Below, in pieces: positions 44,720 through 54,159 of a stretch of 64,000 bases of DNA. Both the position numbers and the translations under genes were made by a program. How positions within the stretch are numbered: position 1 is the stretch's first letter; each line of letters opens with the position of its first letter. The notes below the pieces were generated by a model. The model was not told the DNA's origin. It was given only the letters and a program-made list of their open reading frames with translations, and made no database searches. The stretch is from the NCBI RefSeq assembly GCF_019139675.1, contig NZ_CP077077.1, positions 2,480,001 to 2,544,000 of the forward strand, in the 5' to 3' direction. The DNA is from Pseudomonas maumuensis (GTDB lineage: Bacteria; Pseudomonadota; Gammaproteobacteria; Pseudomonadales; Pseudomonadaceae).

Positions 44720-45742
44720 GTGGATAAAGACGCAGTTCCCGTTCGCGGACGGGTCACTATCAGCGAGGTCGCCAAGGCGGCCGGCGTCTCCAAGGCAACC
44801 GTCTCGCGCTATATGGGCGAGGACCGGCAACTGCTCGCCGAGGCAACCGCGCAGCGGATCGAAGCTGTCGTCGAGCGCCTGGGCTATCGCCCCAACCGCA
44901 TGGCCAGTGCCCTCAAGCGCGGTCGCACCGGGCTGGTCGGCATGCTCCTGGCGGATATCCGCAACCCTTATTCCGTGGCGGTGATGCACGCTGTCGAGAC
45001 GGCCTGTCGCCAGCACGGCTACAGCCTGGTGGTGTGCAACACCGACTGTGACGACGCCCAGGAGCGCAGCCAGCTGCAGGCCCTGCAGGCGTACAACGTC
45101 GACGGCCTGATCGTGAACACCCTGGGCCACCGCGCCGGAGAGCTGGCCAGCCTGGCCCGCGACCTGCCCATGGTGCTGGTCGACCGGCAACTGGCGGGCC
45201 TGCCGGTGGATCTGGTGGGCCTGGACAACAGCGACGCCGTCGAGCAGGCGCTCGATCACCTTGAACACAACGGTTATCGCGACATCCTCGCCGTCACCGA
45301 GCCACTCGATGGCACCAGCTCGCGGCAGGAGCGCGTGGATGCCTTCCAGGCCTCCATCGCCCGGCGTCGTGGGTTGCGCGGGCAGGTGCTGGAGGTAGGC
45401 CCGGGCCTCGCCGAGCAGCTGGGCGCGTTCATCGCCGGGGCAGGGCACGGCCCGCAGGCGCTGTTCAGTTGCAATGGTGTCGCCACTTTGGAAGTGGTGC
45501 GGGTGCTGCACGCCAGGGGCGGGCCGCTGTTCCAGGACCTGGGCCTGCTGGCGCTGGACGACCTGGACTGGTACCCGCTGGTGGGCGACGGCATCAGCGC
45601 ATTGGCGCAACCCACCGGGCGCATCGGCGCTGCGGCGTTCCAGTGCCTGCTGGAGCGCCTGCAAGGCAGCCCTCTGCCGGCCCGGCGCCTGGATTTGCGC
45701 GCGCAGCTCATTGCGCGAGGCTCTACCCGATCACAACACTGA
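44720..45742 (+). CDS. ptxS: LacI-family repressor of 2-ketogluconate utilisation
   Basis: Protein of 340 residues. LacI HTH (about 12-58: VTISEVAKAAGVSKATVSRY) and hinge RPNRMASALKRGRTG are followed by a periplasmic-binding-like effector domain. GTG start. Flanking PtxS operators and the downstream kguE-K-T-D genes identify it as PtxS. The known effector is 2-ketogluconate, which releases PtxS from its operators and derepresses ptxS and the kgu genes. Confidence 0.95.
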   Translation: MDKDAVPVRGRVTISEVAKAAGVSKATVSRYMGEDRQLLAEATAQRIEAVVERLGYRPNRMASALKRGRTGLVGMLLADIRNPYSVAVMHAVETACRQHGYSLVVCNTDCDDAQERSQLQALQAYNVDGLIVNTLGHRAGELASLARDLPMVLVDRQLAGLPVDLVGLDNSDAVEQALDHLEHNGYRDILAVTEPLDGTSSRQERVDAFQASIARRRGLRGQVLEVGPGLAEQLGAFIAGAGHGPQALFSCNGVATLEVVRVLHARGGPLFQDLGLLALDDLDWYPLVGDGISALAQPTGRIGAAAFQCLLERLQGSPLPARRLDLRAQLIARGSTRSQH

Positions 45743-45776
45743 CGGCGCCCTGGACGCCGTTGTTGCCGGGAAAAAA

Positions 45777-45790
45777 TGAAACCGGTTTCA
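45777..45790. promoter_or_regulatory. PtxS operator upstream of kguE
   Basis: A second exact TGAAACCGGTTTCA, 24 bp before the kguE ATG and 34 bp after the ptxS stop. It would cover the kgu promoter. Confidence 0.9.
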
Positions 45791-45814
45791 TCCACAAGAA
45801 CAAGGACTACCACG

Positions 45815-46585
45815 ATGCGCACGCACACTGTTTCCATCAGCTTGTCGAGTTTCGGGGCCGATGCCGTGAGGCGGTTGGGCCAGGCCAGCTACCTGCCGTT
45901 GCTCGCTGCGGCGGGTGCGCGGCGGGTGGAGTGGCGCGAGGAGCTGTTCGACGCCGCGCCTGATGCCGCTACCCTGGCCAGCCTGGCCGCCGAGCATGGC
46001 CTGCAGAGTCTCTACTCCACGCCACTGGAACTGTGGCGCGAGGACGGTAGCCTGGAGCCCGCGATTGCCCAGCGCCTGCAGCTGGCGAGCGAGATCGGCG
46101 CGGTGGCGCTCAAGGTGTCGCTGGGTCATTACCAGGATGGCTGCGATTTACTGGCGCTGGCGCCACTGTTGCAACACAAGACGGCGCTGTACGTGGAAAA
46201 CGACCAGACGCCCTACGGCGGGCAGCTGCAGACCTTGGTGAAGTTCTTTCGCGAGGCCCAGGCGCAAGGCGTGGCGCCGGGCATGACCTTCGACATCGGC
46301 AACTGGTACTGGCACGACGAGTCGCCGCTGCTGGCCGCGCAATTGCTGGGGCGTTGGGTGCGCTACGTGCATTGCAAGGCGGTGGCGCGGCGCGCCGACG
46401 GGCGCCTGGTGGCCGTGGTGCCCGAGGACCTCGACCTGGCCCAGTGGCGCGAATTGATGACGCATTTCTCCCCGGGCCTGCCGCGTGCCATCGAGTACCC
46501 CCTGGCCGGCGAGGACCTGCTGGCACTGACGGCACGCCAGGTCGCGCAACTGGCCGAGCTGGAAGGGCAGGTGTGCCATGGTTGA
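45815..46585 (+). CDS. kguE: KguE, TIM-barrel isomerase/epimerase-like protein
   Basis: Protein of 256 residues of the xylose-isomerase-like TIM-barrel (AP endonuclease 2) family, with metal-binding type residues in YVENDQTPYGG, FDIGNWYWHD and YVHCKAV. It is the first gene of the kgu operon. Its exact biochemical step in 2-ketogluconate use is not settled; an epimerase role is suggested by the fold only. It overlaps kguK by 8 bp. Confidence 0.88.
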   Translation: MRTHTVSISLSSFGADAVRRLGQASYLPLLAAAGARRVEWREELFDAAPDAATLASLAAEHGLQSLYSTPLELWREDGSLEPAIAQRLQLASEIGAVALKVSLGHYQDGCDLLALAPLLQHKTALYVENDQTPYGGQLQTLVKFFREAQAQGVAPGMTFDIGNWYWHDESPLLAAQLLGRWVRYVHCKAVARRADGRLVAVVPEDLDLAQWRELMTHFSPGLPRAIEYPLAGEDLLALTARQVAQLAELEGQVCHG

Positions 46586-47537
46586 GCATGACGTGCTGTG
46601 CTTCGGTGAAACCATGGCCATGTTCGTGGCGGCGCAGCCGGGCGACCTGGCCCAGGTCGAGGGCTTCGGCAAGCGCATCGCCGGTGCCGACAGCAACGTG
46701 GCCATCGGCCTGTCACGCCTGGGCCTGCGGGTGCAATGGCTGAGCCGGGTCGGTGACGACTCGCTCGGTGCCTTCGTGCTCGACAGCCTGCGCCGCGAAG
46801 GCCTGGACTGTTCCAGCGTCGAGATCGATGCCGGGCACCCCACGGGGTTCCAGCTCAAGGAGCGCTGCGACGATGGTCGCGACCCCAGGGTCGAGTACTT
46901 CCGCCGTGGCTCGGCGGCCAGTCGGCTGTCGCCCGCACTGGTGCGGCCGGCGTTGTTGCAGGCCCGGCACCTGCATGCCACGGGCATTCCGGCGGCACTT
47001 TCAGGCAGTTGCCGCGAACTGTGCCACCAGTTGCTGGACGGCATGCGCGCCAATGGCCGCAGCATCTCCTTCGACCCCAACCTGCGTCCGTCGCTGTGGC
47101 CCGACCGCCAGACCATGGTGCGCGAGGTCAACGCCCTGGCGGCCAAGGCTGACTGGGTGTTGCCAGGGCTGGAGGAGGGGCGCCTGCTCAGCGGCCGGCA
47201 GTCGCCGCAGGCCATCGCCGAGTTCTACCTTGAGCAGGGCGCGCAATACGTGGCCATCAAGCTGGGGGCCGAAGGCGCCTACTGGCGCGATGCCCAGGGT
47301 GCCCATGGCGTGGTGCCCGGCCAGCCGGTCGCGCGGGTAGTGGACACCGTGGGCGCGGGCGATGCCTTCGCCGTCGGGGTGATCAGTGCCTTGCTCGAAG
47401 GCTTGCCGCTGCGCCGCGCCGTGGCCCGCGGCAACTGGTGCGGCAGCCGCGCGGTGCAGAGCCGCGGCGACATGGAAGGCCTGCCGCAACGTCATGAACT
47501 GGACCACCACGAAAACCCTGTGTGCGAAGCACGCTGA
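46578..47537 (+). CDS. kguK: 2-ketogluconate kinase
   Basis: PfkB-family sugar kinase of 319 residues. N-terminal FGETMAMFVA and GADSNVAIGLSRLG (sugar binding), C-terminal anion-hole/catalytic motif DTVGAGDAFAVGV with the base Asp. It phosphorylates imported 2-ketogluconate with ATP to 2-keto-6-phosphogluconate. It overlaps the kguE end, so translation is coupled. Confidence 0.93.
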   Translation: MVEHDVLCFGETMAMFVAAQPGDLAQVEGFGKRIAGADSNVAIGLSRLGLRVQWLSRVGDDSLGAFVLDSLRREGLDCSSVEIDAGHPTGFQLKERCDDGRDPRVEYFRRGSAASRLSPALVRPALLQARHLHATGIPAALSGSCRELCHQLLDGMRANGRSISFDPNLRPSLWPDRQTMVREVNALAAKADWVLPGLEEGRLLSGRQSPQAIAEFYLEQGAQYVAIKLGAEGAYWRDAQGAHGVVPGQPVARVVDTVGAGDAFAVGVISALLEGLPLRRAVARGNWCGSRAVQSRGDMEGLPQRHELDHHENPVCEAR

Positions 47538-47594
47538 AGCGCCGGCCTGCGCGCAACCTGATGTGACAAGAACAACAAGACCAGGAGAACACCC

Positions 47595-48872
47595 ATGCAG
47601 ATCGATCGACTCGCCCCCAGACGCTGGTGGTACATCATGCCCATCGTCTTCATCACCTACAGCCTGGCCTACCTCGACCGGGCCAACTACGGCTTCGCCG
47701 CGGCCTCGGGCATGGCCGACGACCTGAAGATCACCCCGGCGCTGTCGTCGCTGCTCGGCGCGCTGTTCTTCCTTGGCTACTTCTTCTTCCAGGTGCCGGG
47801 CGCCCTGTACGCGCAGAAGCGCAGCGTGAAGAAGCTGATCTTCGCCAGCCTGATCCTCTGGGGCGGGCTGGCCACGCTGACCGGGATCGTCCACGACGTC
47901 TATTGGCTGATCGCCATCCGCTTTCTCCTGGGCGTGGTCGAGGCGGCGGTGATGCCGGCCATGCTCATCTACCTGTGTCACTGGTTCACCCGCGCCGAGC
48001 GGTCGCGGGCCAACACCTTCCTGATCCTCGGCAACCCGGTGACCATCCTGTGGATGTCGGTGGTCTCGGGTTACCTGGTGCAGCAGTTCGACTGGCGCTG
48101 GATGTTCATCATCGAGGGCGCGCCGGCCATTCTCTGGGCGTTCATCTGGTGGCGCCTGGTCGATGACCGACCGGAGCAGGCCAAGTGGCTCGATGCCCGG
48201 GAGAAGGCCGCGCTACGCCAAGCGCTGGACGCCGAGCAGCAGGGCATCAAGCCGGTGAAGAATTATGCCGAGGCATTCCGTTCGCCCACGGTGATCATCC
48301 TGTCGTTGCAGTACTTCTGCTGGAGCATCGGCGTGTATGGCTTCGTCCTCTGGCTGCCGTCGATCCTCAAGCAGGCCGCCGCGCTGGACATCGTCACCGC
48401 CGGCTGGCTGTCGGCGGTGCCGTACCTGGGGGCGGTGCTGGCCATGCTCGGGGTGTCGTGGGCCTCGGACCGCCTGCAGAAGCGCAAGCGCTTCGTCTGG
48501 CCGCCGCTACTGATCGCCGCGCTGGCGTTCTACGGCTCCTATGCCCTGGGTACCGAGCACTTCTGGTGGTCGTACGCCTTGCTGGTGATCGCCGGCGCCT
48601 GCATGTACGCGCCCTACGGGCCGTTCTTCGCGATCGTTCCCGAACTGTTGCCGGCCAACGTCGCCGGGGGCGCCATGGCGCTGATCAACAGCATGGGCGC
48701 GCTGGGCTCGTTCTCGGGCTCGTACCTGGTCGGCTACCTCAATGGTGTCACCGGCGGCCCCGGCGCTTCGTATCTGTTCATGTGCGGTGCACTGCTGCTG
48801 GCCGTGGCCCTGACCGCCGTCCTCAACCCCTTGCAACAGGCGCGCCGGCACAGCCTGGCGCCGAGCCGATAG
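47595..48872 (+). CDS. kguT: 2-ketogluconate transporter (MFS)
   Basis: Inner-membrane protein of 425 residues with twelve predicted helices, of the anion:cation symporter branch of the major facilitator superfamily. It begins RRWWYIMPIVFITYSLAYLD, followed by RANYGFA. Imports 2-ketogluconate formed in the periplasm by gluconate 2-dehydrogenase. AGGAG precedes the ATG; kguD follows after 10 bp. Confidence 0.92.
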   Translation: MQIDRLAPRRWWYIMPIVFITYSLAYLDRANYGFAAASGMADDLKITPALSSLLGALFFLGYFFFQVPGALYAQKRSVKKLIFASLILWGGLATLTGIVHDVYWLIAIRFLLGVVEAAVMPAMLIYLCHWFTRAERSRANTFLILGNPVTILWMSVVSGYLVQQFDWRWMFIIEGAPAILWAFIWWRLVDDRPEQAKWLDAREKAALRQALDAEQQGIKPVKNYAEAFRSPTVIILSLQYFCWSIGVYGFVLWLPSILKQAAALDIVTAGWLSAVPYLGAVLAMLGVSWASDRLQKRKRFVWPPLLIAALAFYGSYALGTEHFWWSYALLVIAGACMYAPYGPFFAIVPELLPANVAGGAMALINSMGALGSFSGSYLVGYLNGVTGGPGASYLFMCGALLLAVALTAVLNPLQQARRHSLAPSR

Positions 48873-48882
48873 GAGCCTCAGC

Positions 48883-49869
48883 ATGAAAAAGCGCATCGTC
48901 GCCTACAAACGCCTGTCCGATGAACTGATGGCGCGCCTGCACGCGCAGGCCGAGGTGACCCTGGTGGAAGCGCCGGCCGCCGATGGCCTGGCGCGCTTGC
49001 GCGCGGCGCTGCCGGGCGCCCATGGCCTGCTGGGCGCCAGCCTGCGCCTGGACCGCGCGCTGCTCGACCTGGCGCCGCAGCTGGAGGTGATCTCCAGCGT
49101 GTCGGTGGGCGTGGACAACTACGATATCGAGGCGCTGGATCAGCGCGGGGTGCTGCTGACCAACACCCCCGACGTGCTCACCGAAACCACCGCCGACACC
49201 GGTTTCGCGCTGATCCTGGCCTGTGCCCGGCGTGTGGTCGAGCTCGACGGCTGGATTCGCGCCGGTCAGTGGCGGGCCGGGATCGGGCCGGCGCAGTTCG
49301 GCTGCGACGTGCAGGGCAAGACCCTGGGCATCGTCGGCATGGGCCGTATCGGCGAGGCCCTGGCCCGACGCGCGCATGCCGGTTTCGGCATGCGCGTGCT
49401 GTACCACACCCGTCAGCCGCGGCCCGAAGTGGAGGCGCGGTTCGCCGCCGCGCATCGCAGCCTGGAGGCATTGCTGGCTGAGTCCGATTTCGTCTGCCTG
49501 TGTTTGCCGTTGACCGCCGCGACCGAGAACCTGATCGGCGCGCCACAGCTGGCGCTGATGAAGCCATCGGCGATCCTGGTGAACATCTCCCGTGGCCGAG
49601 TGCTGGACGAGACGGCTTTGCTCCAGGCCCTGGCCGAGCGGCGCATTCGCGGCGCCGGGCTGGACGTGTTCGTGCAGGAGCCGCTGGCGGCCGATTCGCC
49701 GCTGCTGCAACTGGACAACCTGGTGGTCACCCCGCATATCGGCTCGGCCACGCTGGAGACCCGCGAAGCCATGGCCCGCTGCGCAGTGGACAACCTGCTG
49801 GCCGCGCTGGCTGGCGAGCGGCCGACGAACTTGGTCAACCCGAGGGCGTGGGAGTTGCGTATGCGTTGA
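48883..49869 (+). CDS. kguD: 2-keto-6-phosphogluconate reductase
   Basis: D-2-hydroxyacid dehydrogenase of 328 residues. NAD(P)-binding GIVGMGRIGEALARRA; catalytic Arg in NISRGRVLDE, Glu in DVFVQEPLA and His in TPHIGSAT. It reduces 2-keto-6-phosphogluconate to 6-phosphogluconate, which enters the Entner-Doudoroff route. Last gene of the kgu operon before a REP pair. Confidence 0.93.
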   Translation: MKKRIVAYKRLSDELMARLHAQAEVTLVEAPAADGLARLRAALPGAHGLLGASLRLDRALLDLAPQLEVISSVSVGVDNYDIEALDQRGVLLTNTPDVLTETTADTGFALILACARRVVELDGWIRAGQWRAGIGPAQFGCDVQGKTLGIVGMGRIGEALARRAHAGFGMRVLYHTRQPRPEVEARFAAAHRSLEALLAESDFVCLCLPLTAATENLIGAPQLALMKPSAILVNISRGRVLDETALLQALAERRIRGAGLDVFVQEPLAADSPLLQLDNLVVTPHIGSATLETREAMARCAVDNLLAALAGERPTNLVNPRAWELRMR

Positions 49870-49926
49870 ACCTGGCAAGCGTTCGTTTGCCTGATAACAA
49901 CAGCTCTTGTGTGATTTCGAGGAGTC

Positions 49927-50045
49927 GGGGCCGCTGCGCGCCCCTTTCGCCGGCAAGCCGGCTCCCACAGGGACGGCGCTTGGCTTCAGGGCGGCGCGGT
50001 CGGTGTGGGAGCCGGCTTGCCGGCGAAAGGGCTGCGCAGCAGCCC
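49927..50045. repeat. Extended REP inverted pair between kguD and gluconate dehydrogenase genes
   Basis: Two REP copies in inverted order, with complementarity extending outward through GGGGCxGCTGCGC-type flanks and the GCCCTTTCGCC arms. It separates the kgu operon from the gluconate 2-dehydrogenase genes, which start 63 bp later, and probably ends or protects the kgu transcript. Confidence 0.85.
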
Positions 50046-50107
50046 CGGCCCCACCCACCAAAGGAGCGACGATTCCCGTATGACCTGATCAACAGAGAGA
50101 CATCCTC

Positions 50108-50854
50108 ATGTCCAAGGACCAACCCGCCTCCGTGCAACCGGCGCGCCGGGCGTTCCTGCGCCAATCCCTGACCCTGATCCCGGTGGCGACCCTCGCCAGC
50201 ACGGGACTGGGTGGCGCAGTGCTCGCCGACAGCGCCACCCCGGCAGCCGCCGAACCGGCCCGGCTGGTTACCGCGCGCGCCTACCAGCCGACCTTCTTCA
50301 CCCAGGAGGAGTGGGCCTTCGTCAGCGCCGCCGTGGCCGTGCTCATCCCCACTGATGCCCTGGGCGCGGGCGCGGCCGATGCCGGCGTGCCCGAGTTCAT
50401 CGACCGCCAGCTCAACACCCGCTACGGCAGTGGCGGGCTGTGGTACATGCAGGGGCCATTCCACCCCGACGCCCCCAGCGAGCTGGGCTACCAGCTCAAG
50501 CTCAACCCCCAGGAGATCTACCGGCTGGGCATCGCCGAGACCGATGCCTGGTGCAAGGCGCGGTTCGGCAAGGCGTTCGCCCAGCTCGACTTTGCGCGCC
50601 AGCAGCAGGCATTGGAGGCACTGGACGGCGGCACGGCGACGTTTGCCTCGTTGCCGGCGGCCACCTTCTTCAACATGCTCTGGCTCAACACCCGCGAAGG
50701 CTTTTTCAGTGATCCGCTGCACGGCGGCAATCAGGGGTTGGTCGGCTGGAAGCTGGTGGGCTTCCCAGGCGCCCGCGCCGATTTCATGGACTGGGTGGAG
50801 CGCGACGAGCGTTATCCGTTCCCGCCGGTCTCCATCAGCGGCGAGCGGGGTTGA
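50108..50854 (+). CDS. Gluconate 2-dehydrogenase gamma (small) subunit, Tat-exported
   Basis: Protein of 248 residues with a twin-arginine signal (RRAFLRQSLTLIPVATLAS). The mature domain matches the gluconate 2-dehydrogenase subunit 3 family. It escorts the folded flavoprotein subunit, which has no signal of its own, through the Tat system. GAGAGA lies ahead of the ATG; the flavoprotein gene begins 4 bp after the stop. Confidence 0.92.
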   Translation: MSKDQPASVQPARRAFLRQSLTLIPVATLASTGLGGAVLADSATPAAAEPARLVTARAYQPTFFTQEEWAFVSAAVAVLIPTDALGAGAADAGVPEFIDRQLNTRYGSGGLWYMQGPFHPDAPSELGYQLKLNPQEIYRLGIAETDAWCKARFGKAFAQLDFARQQQALEALDGGTATFASLPAATFFNMLWLNTREGFFSDPLHGGNQGLVGWKLVGFPGARADFMDWVERDERYPFPPVSISGERG

Positions 50855-50857
50855 AGC

Positions 50858-52642
50858 ATGAGCCAGATGAAAAAAGTCGATGTAGTCATCGTCGGATTCG
50901 GCTGGGCCGGGGCGATCATGGCCAAGGAGCTGACAGAGGCCGGCCTGCAGGTGCTCGCCCTGGAGCGTGGCCCGGCACGGGACACCTACCCGGATGGCGT
51001 CTACCCGCAGACCATGGACGAGCTGACCTATAACTCGCGCAAGAAGCTGTTCATGGACATCTCCCGCGAGACCGTGACCCTGCGCCACAGCGTCAATGAC
51101 GTAGCCGTGCCGTATCGCCAGTTCGGCGCGTTCCTGCCCGGCACCGGCACGGGTGGGGCGGGGCTGCACTGGTCCGGCGTGCATTTTCGCGTTGACCCGG
51201 TGGAGCTGCGCCTGCGCAGCCACTACGAGGAGCGCTACGGCAAGGCCTTCATTCCCGAAGGCATGACCATCCAAGACTTCGGCGTGAGCTACGAAGAGCT
51301 GGAGCCGCATTTCGATTTCGCCGAGAAGGTGTTCGGCACCTCCGGCACGGCCTGGTCGATCAAGGGCCAGGTGGTGGGCCGCGACAAGGGTGGCAACCCG
51401 TTCGCCGCCGACCGCTCCAGCGACTTCCCGCTGGTGGCGCAGAACAACACCGTGTCGGCGCAACTGTTCGAGAAGGCCGCCCGTGAAGTCGGCTACCACC
51501 CCTACAACCTGCCGTCGGCCAATACCTCCGGGCCTTACACCAACCCCTACGGCGCGCAGATGGGACCGTGCAACTTCTGTGGTTACTGCAGCGGCTATGC
51601 CTGCTACATGTACTCCAAGGCCTCGCCCAACGTTAATATCCTGCCAGCCCTGCGCCAGGTGCCCAACTTCGAGTTGCGCAACAATGCCCATGTGCTGCGG
51701 GTCAACCTGACCGAGGACAAACGCCTGGCCACCGGCGTGACCTATGTCGACAGCCAGGGGCGCGAGGTCGAGCAACCGGCCGACCTGGTGATCCTCGGCG
51801 CCTTCCAGTACAACAACGTGCGCCTGATGCTGCTCTCGGGCATCGGCAAGCCTTACGATCCGGTCAGCAACCAGGGGGTGGTGGGGCGCAACTTCGCCTA
51901 CCAGAACATCTCCACCGTGACCGCGTTCTTCGACCGCGACAGCCACCATACCAACCCCTTCATCGGTGCCGGCGGCAACGGTGTGGCGGTGGACGATTTC
52001 AACGCCGACAACTTCGACCATGGCCCCCACGGTTTCGTCGGCGGCTCGCCGTTCTGGGTCAACCAAGCGGGCGCCAAGCCGATCTCCGGCACCAAGGTAC
52101 CACCGGGCACGCCGAAATGGGGCAGTGGCTGGAAGGCCGCGGTGGCCGACAGCTACCGGCACATGCTGTCGATGGACGCCCACGGCGCGCACCAGTCCTA
52201 CCGCGACAACTACCTCGACCTGGACCCGGTATACAAGGACGCCTACGGCCAGCCGTTGCTGCGCATGACCTTCGACTGGAAGGACAACGACGTGAAGATG
52301 AACCGCTTCATGGTCGAGCGCATGGGCAAGATCGCCGAAGCCATGGGGCCCAAGGCGATCAGCGCGGGGAAAAAGGCCTTCGGCCAGCACTTCGATGCCT
52401 CCACCTACCAGACCACCCACCTCAATGGCGGCGCCATCATGGGCACCGACCCGAAGACCAGCGCGCTCAACCGCTACCTGCAATGCTGGGACGTGCATAA
52501 CGTGTTCGTGCCTGGCGCCTCGGCCTTCCCCCAGGGCCTGGGCTACAACCCCACCGGGCTGGTGGCGGCGTTGACCTACTGGTCGGCGCGGGCGATCCGC
52601 GAACGCTACCTGAAGAACCCCGGCCCACTGGTGCAGGCATGA
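50858..52642 (+). CDS. Gluconate 2-dehydrogenase flavoprotein (large) subunit
   Basis: GMC-family oxidoreductase of 594 residues. The FAD Rossmann motif is GFGWAGAIMAKELTEAGLQV near the N-terminus; GTGTGGAGLHWSG and the C-terminal His region TTHLNGGAIMGTD/GYNPTGLVAALTYW complete the fold. A Cys cluster CNFCGYCSGYACYMY at about residue 238 may bind an iron-sulfur centre. It oxidises D-gluconate to 2-ketogluconate in the periplasm. No signal peptide; exported with the Tat gamma subunit. Confidence 0.93.
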   Translation: MSQMKKVDVVIVGFGWAGAIMAKELTEAGLQVLALERGPARDTYPDGVYPQTMDELTYNSRKKLFMDISRETVTLRHSVNDVAVPYRQFGAFLPGTGTGGAGLHWSGVHFRVDPVELRLRSHYEERYGKAFIPEGMTIQDFGVSYEELEPHFDFAEKVFGTSGTAWSIKGQVVGRDKGGNPFAADRSSDFPLVAQNNTVSAQLFEKAAREVGYHPYNLPSANTSGPYTNPYGAQMGPCNFCGYCSGYACYMYSKASPNVNILPALRQVPNFELRNNAHVLRVNLTEDKRLATGVTYVDSQGREVEQPADLVILGAFQYNNVRLMLLSGIGKPYDPVSNQGVVGRNFAYQNISTVTAFFDRDSHHTNPFIGAGGNGVAVDDFNADNFDHGPHGFVGGSPFWVNQAGAKPISGTKVPPGTPKWGSGWKAAVADSYRHMLSMDAHGAHQSYRDNYLDLDPVYKDAYGQPLLRMTFDWKDNDVKMNRFMVERMGKIAEAMGPKAISAGKKAFGQHFDASTYQTTHLNGGAIMGTDPKTSALNRYLQCWDVHNVFVPGASAFPQGLGYNPTGLVAALTYWSARAIRERYLKNPGPLVQA

Positions 52643-52653
52643 GGAGGCCGGTC

Positions 52654-53973
52654 ATGAAACTCAAGACACTGTTCATCGCCATGCTCGGCCTGGGGGCGAG
52701 CACCTTGCTGCACGCCGCCGACGGCGTCGATCCAGCCTTGGTCAAGCAGGGCGAGTACCTGGCCCGTGCCGGCGATTGCGTGGCCTGCCATACCGCCAAG
52801 GGCGGCAAGCCCTTCGCCGGCGGGCTGCCGATGGAGACGCCGATCGGCACCCTGTATTCGACCAATATCACCCCGCACGCCAGCGGCATCGGCCAGTACC
52901 GCTACGAAGACTTCGAGCGCGCCGTGCGCCAGGGCATCGGCAAGGATGGCAGTACGCTGTATCCGGCCATGCCATACCCGTCCTATGCCCGGGTCAGCGA
53001 TCAGGACATGCAGGCGCTGTATGTCTACTTCATGCACGGCGTGCAGCCTGTGGCGCAGCAAAACAAGGCCAGCGACATCCCTTGGCCATTGAGCATGCGC
53101 TGGCCGCTGGCGTTCTGGCGTGGGTTGTTCGCGCCCGAGGTCAAGCCGTTCGAAGCCGCAGGGCGTGATCCGGTGGTGGCGCGGGGTGCCTACCTGGTCG
53201 AAGGGCTGGGCCATTGCGGGGCGTGTCACACGCCACGGGCGATCACCATGCAGGAAAAGGCACTGGATACCACCGAAGGCGACTCCTTCCTGGCCGGCAG
53301 CGCACCGCTCGAGGGCTGGATCGCCAAGAGCCTGCGCGGCGACCACAAGGACGGCCTGGGCAGTTGGAACGAGGCGCAGATCGTCGCCTTTCTCAAGACC
53401 GGCCGCAATGAACGCACCGCGGTGTTCGGCGGCATGAGCGATGTGGTCGAGCACAGCATGCAGTACATGAGCGATGCCGACCTGACGGCCATTGCCCGCT
53501 ACCTGAAGACCTTGCCGCCGAGCAACCCGGATGACCAGCCGTTCCAGGCGGACCCCAGCGTGGCCCAGGCGCTGTGGCAAGGCAATGACGGCAAGGCGGG
53601 CGCGGCGTTGTACGTGGACAACTGCGGGGCTTGCCACCGTACCGACGGCCAGGGCTATGCCCGGGTGTTCCCTGCTCTGGCGGGCAATCCGGTGGTGCAG
53701 GGGCAGGATGCTACCTCGCTGATCCACATCGTGTTGGAAGGCGCGACCCTACCGGCCACGGCGAGCGCGCCGTCGACGTTCAGCATGCCCGGCTTCGCCT
53801 GGCGGCTGTCGGACCAGCAAGTGGCCGACGTGGTCAACTTCATTCGCAGCAGCTGGGGCAACCAGGCCGCGGCGGTGACTGCGGGGCAGGTGGCGGCGCT
53901 GCGCAAGGCGGCACCGGTGCCGCTCAAGGCGCAGACGCTGATCGGCGATACCACGGGGATTGCCGAGCCTTGA
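52654..53973 (+). CDS. Gluconate 2-dehydrogenase cytochrome c subunit (three haems)
   Basis: Protein of 439 residues with a Sec signal (TLFIAMLGLGASTLLHA) and three c-type haem motifs: CVACH (42-46), CGACH (188-192) and CGACH (324-328). It anchors the complex and passes electrons to ubiquinone. Start at 52654 is set by GGAGG seven bases upstream; an in-frame ATG 15 bp earlier lacks one. Third gene of the gluconate 2-dehydrogenase operon. Confidence 0.93.
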   Translation: MKLKTLFIAMLGLGASTLLHAADGVDPALVKQGEYLARAGDCVACHTAKGGKPFAGGLPMETPIGTLYSTNITPHASGIGQYRYEDFERAVRQGIGKDGSTLYPAMPYPSYARVSDQDMQALYVYFMHGVQPVAQQNKASDIPWPLSMRWPLAFWRGLFAPEVKPFEAAGRDPVVARGAYLVEGLGHCGACHTPRAITMQEKALDTTEGDSFLAGSAPLEGWIAKSLRGDHKDGLGSWNEAQIVAFLKTGRNERTAVFGGMSDVVEHSMQYMSDADLTAIARYLKTLPPSNPDDQPFQADPSVAQALWQGNDGKAGAALYVDNCGACHRTDGQGYARVFPALAGNPVVQGQDATSLIHIVLEGATLPATASAPSTFSMPGFAWRLSDQQVADVVNFIRSSWGNQAAAVTAGQVAALRKAAPVPLKAQTLIGDTTGIAEP

Positions 53974-54002
53974 TCGACAGGCCCGATTGATCGGGAGGTG
54001 TT

Positions 54003-54063
54003 GTGGGAGCGGGCTTGCCCAGCGATGACGCTTGGCCAGATCGCAGGGCTAGCCCGCTCCCAC
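54003..54063. terminator. REP-like inverted repeat after the gluconate dehydrogenase operon
   Basis: Thirteen-base arms GTGGGAGCGGGCT/AGCCCGCTCCCAC with a 35-base loop, starting 30 bp past the cytochrome stop. An AT-rich non-coding stretch follows (54087-54159). Probable 3' boundary. Confidence 0.6.
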
Positions 54064-54159
54064 GTGGCGCCTATTACGCAGTCGAACATCTCGAAATGAC
54101 TTCAAGAAATTCTCATAATTTACATTTCAAATGGTTCATAACTACATGATTTATAAGAA

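Noticed and set aside
49835..52498. 887-codon minus-strand open frame opposite the gluconate dehydrogenase genes
   Set aside because: It is antisense to Tat-signal and GMC-flavoprotein genes with clear motifs and crosses a REP pair. No domain.
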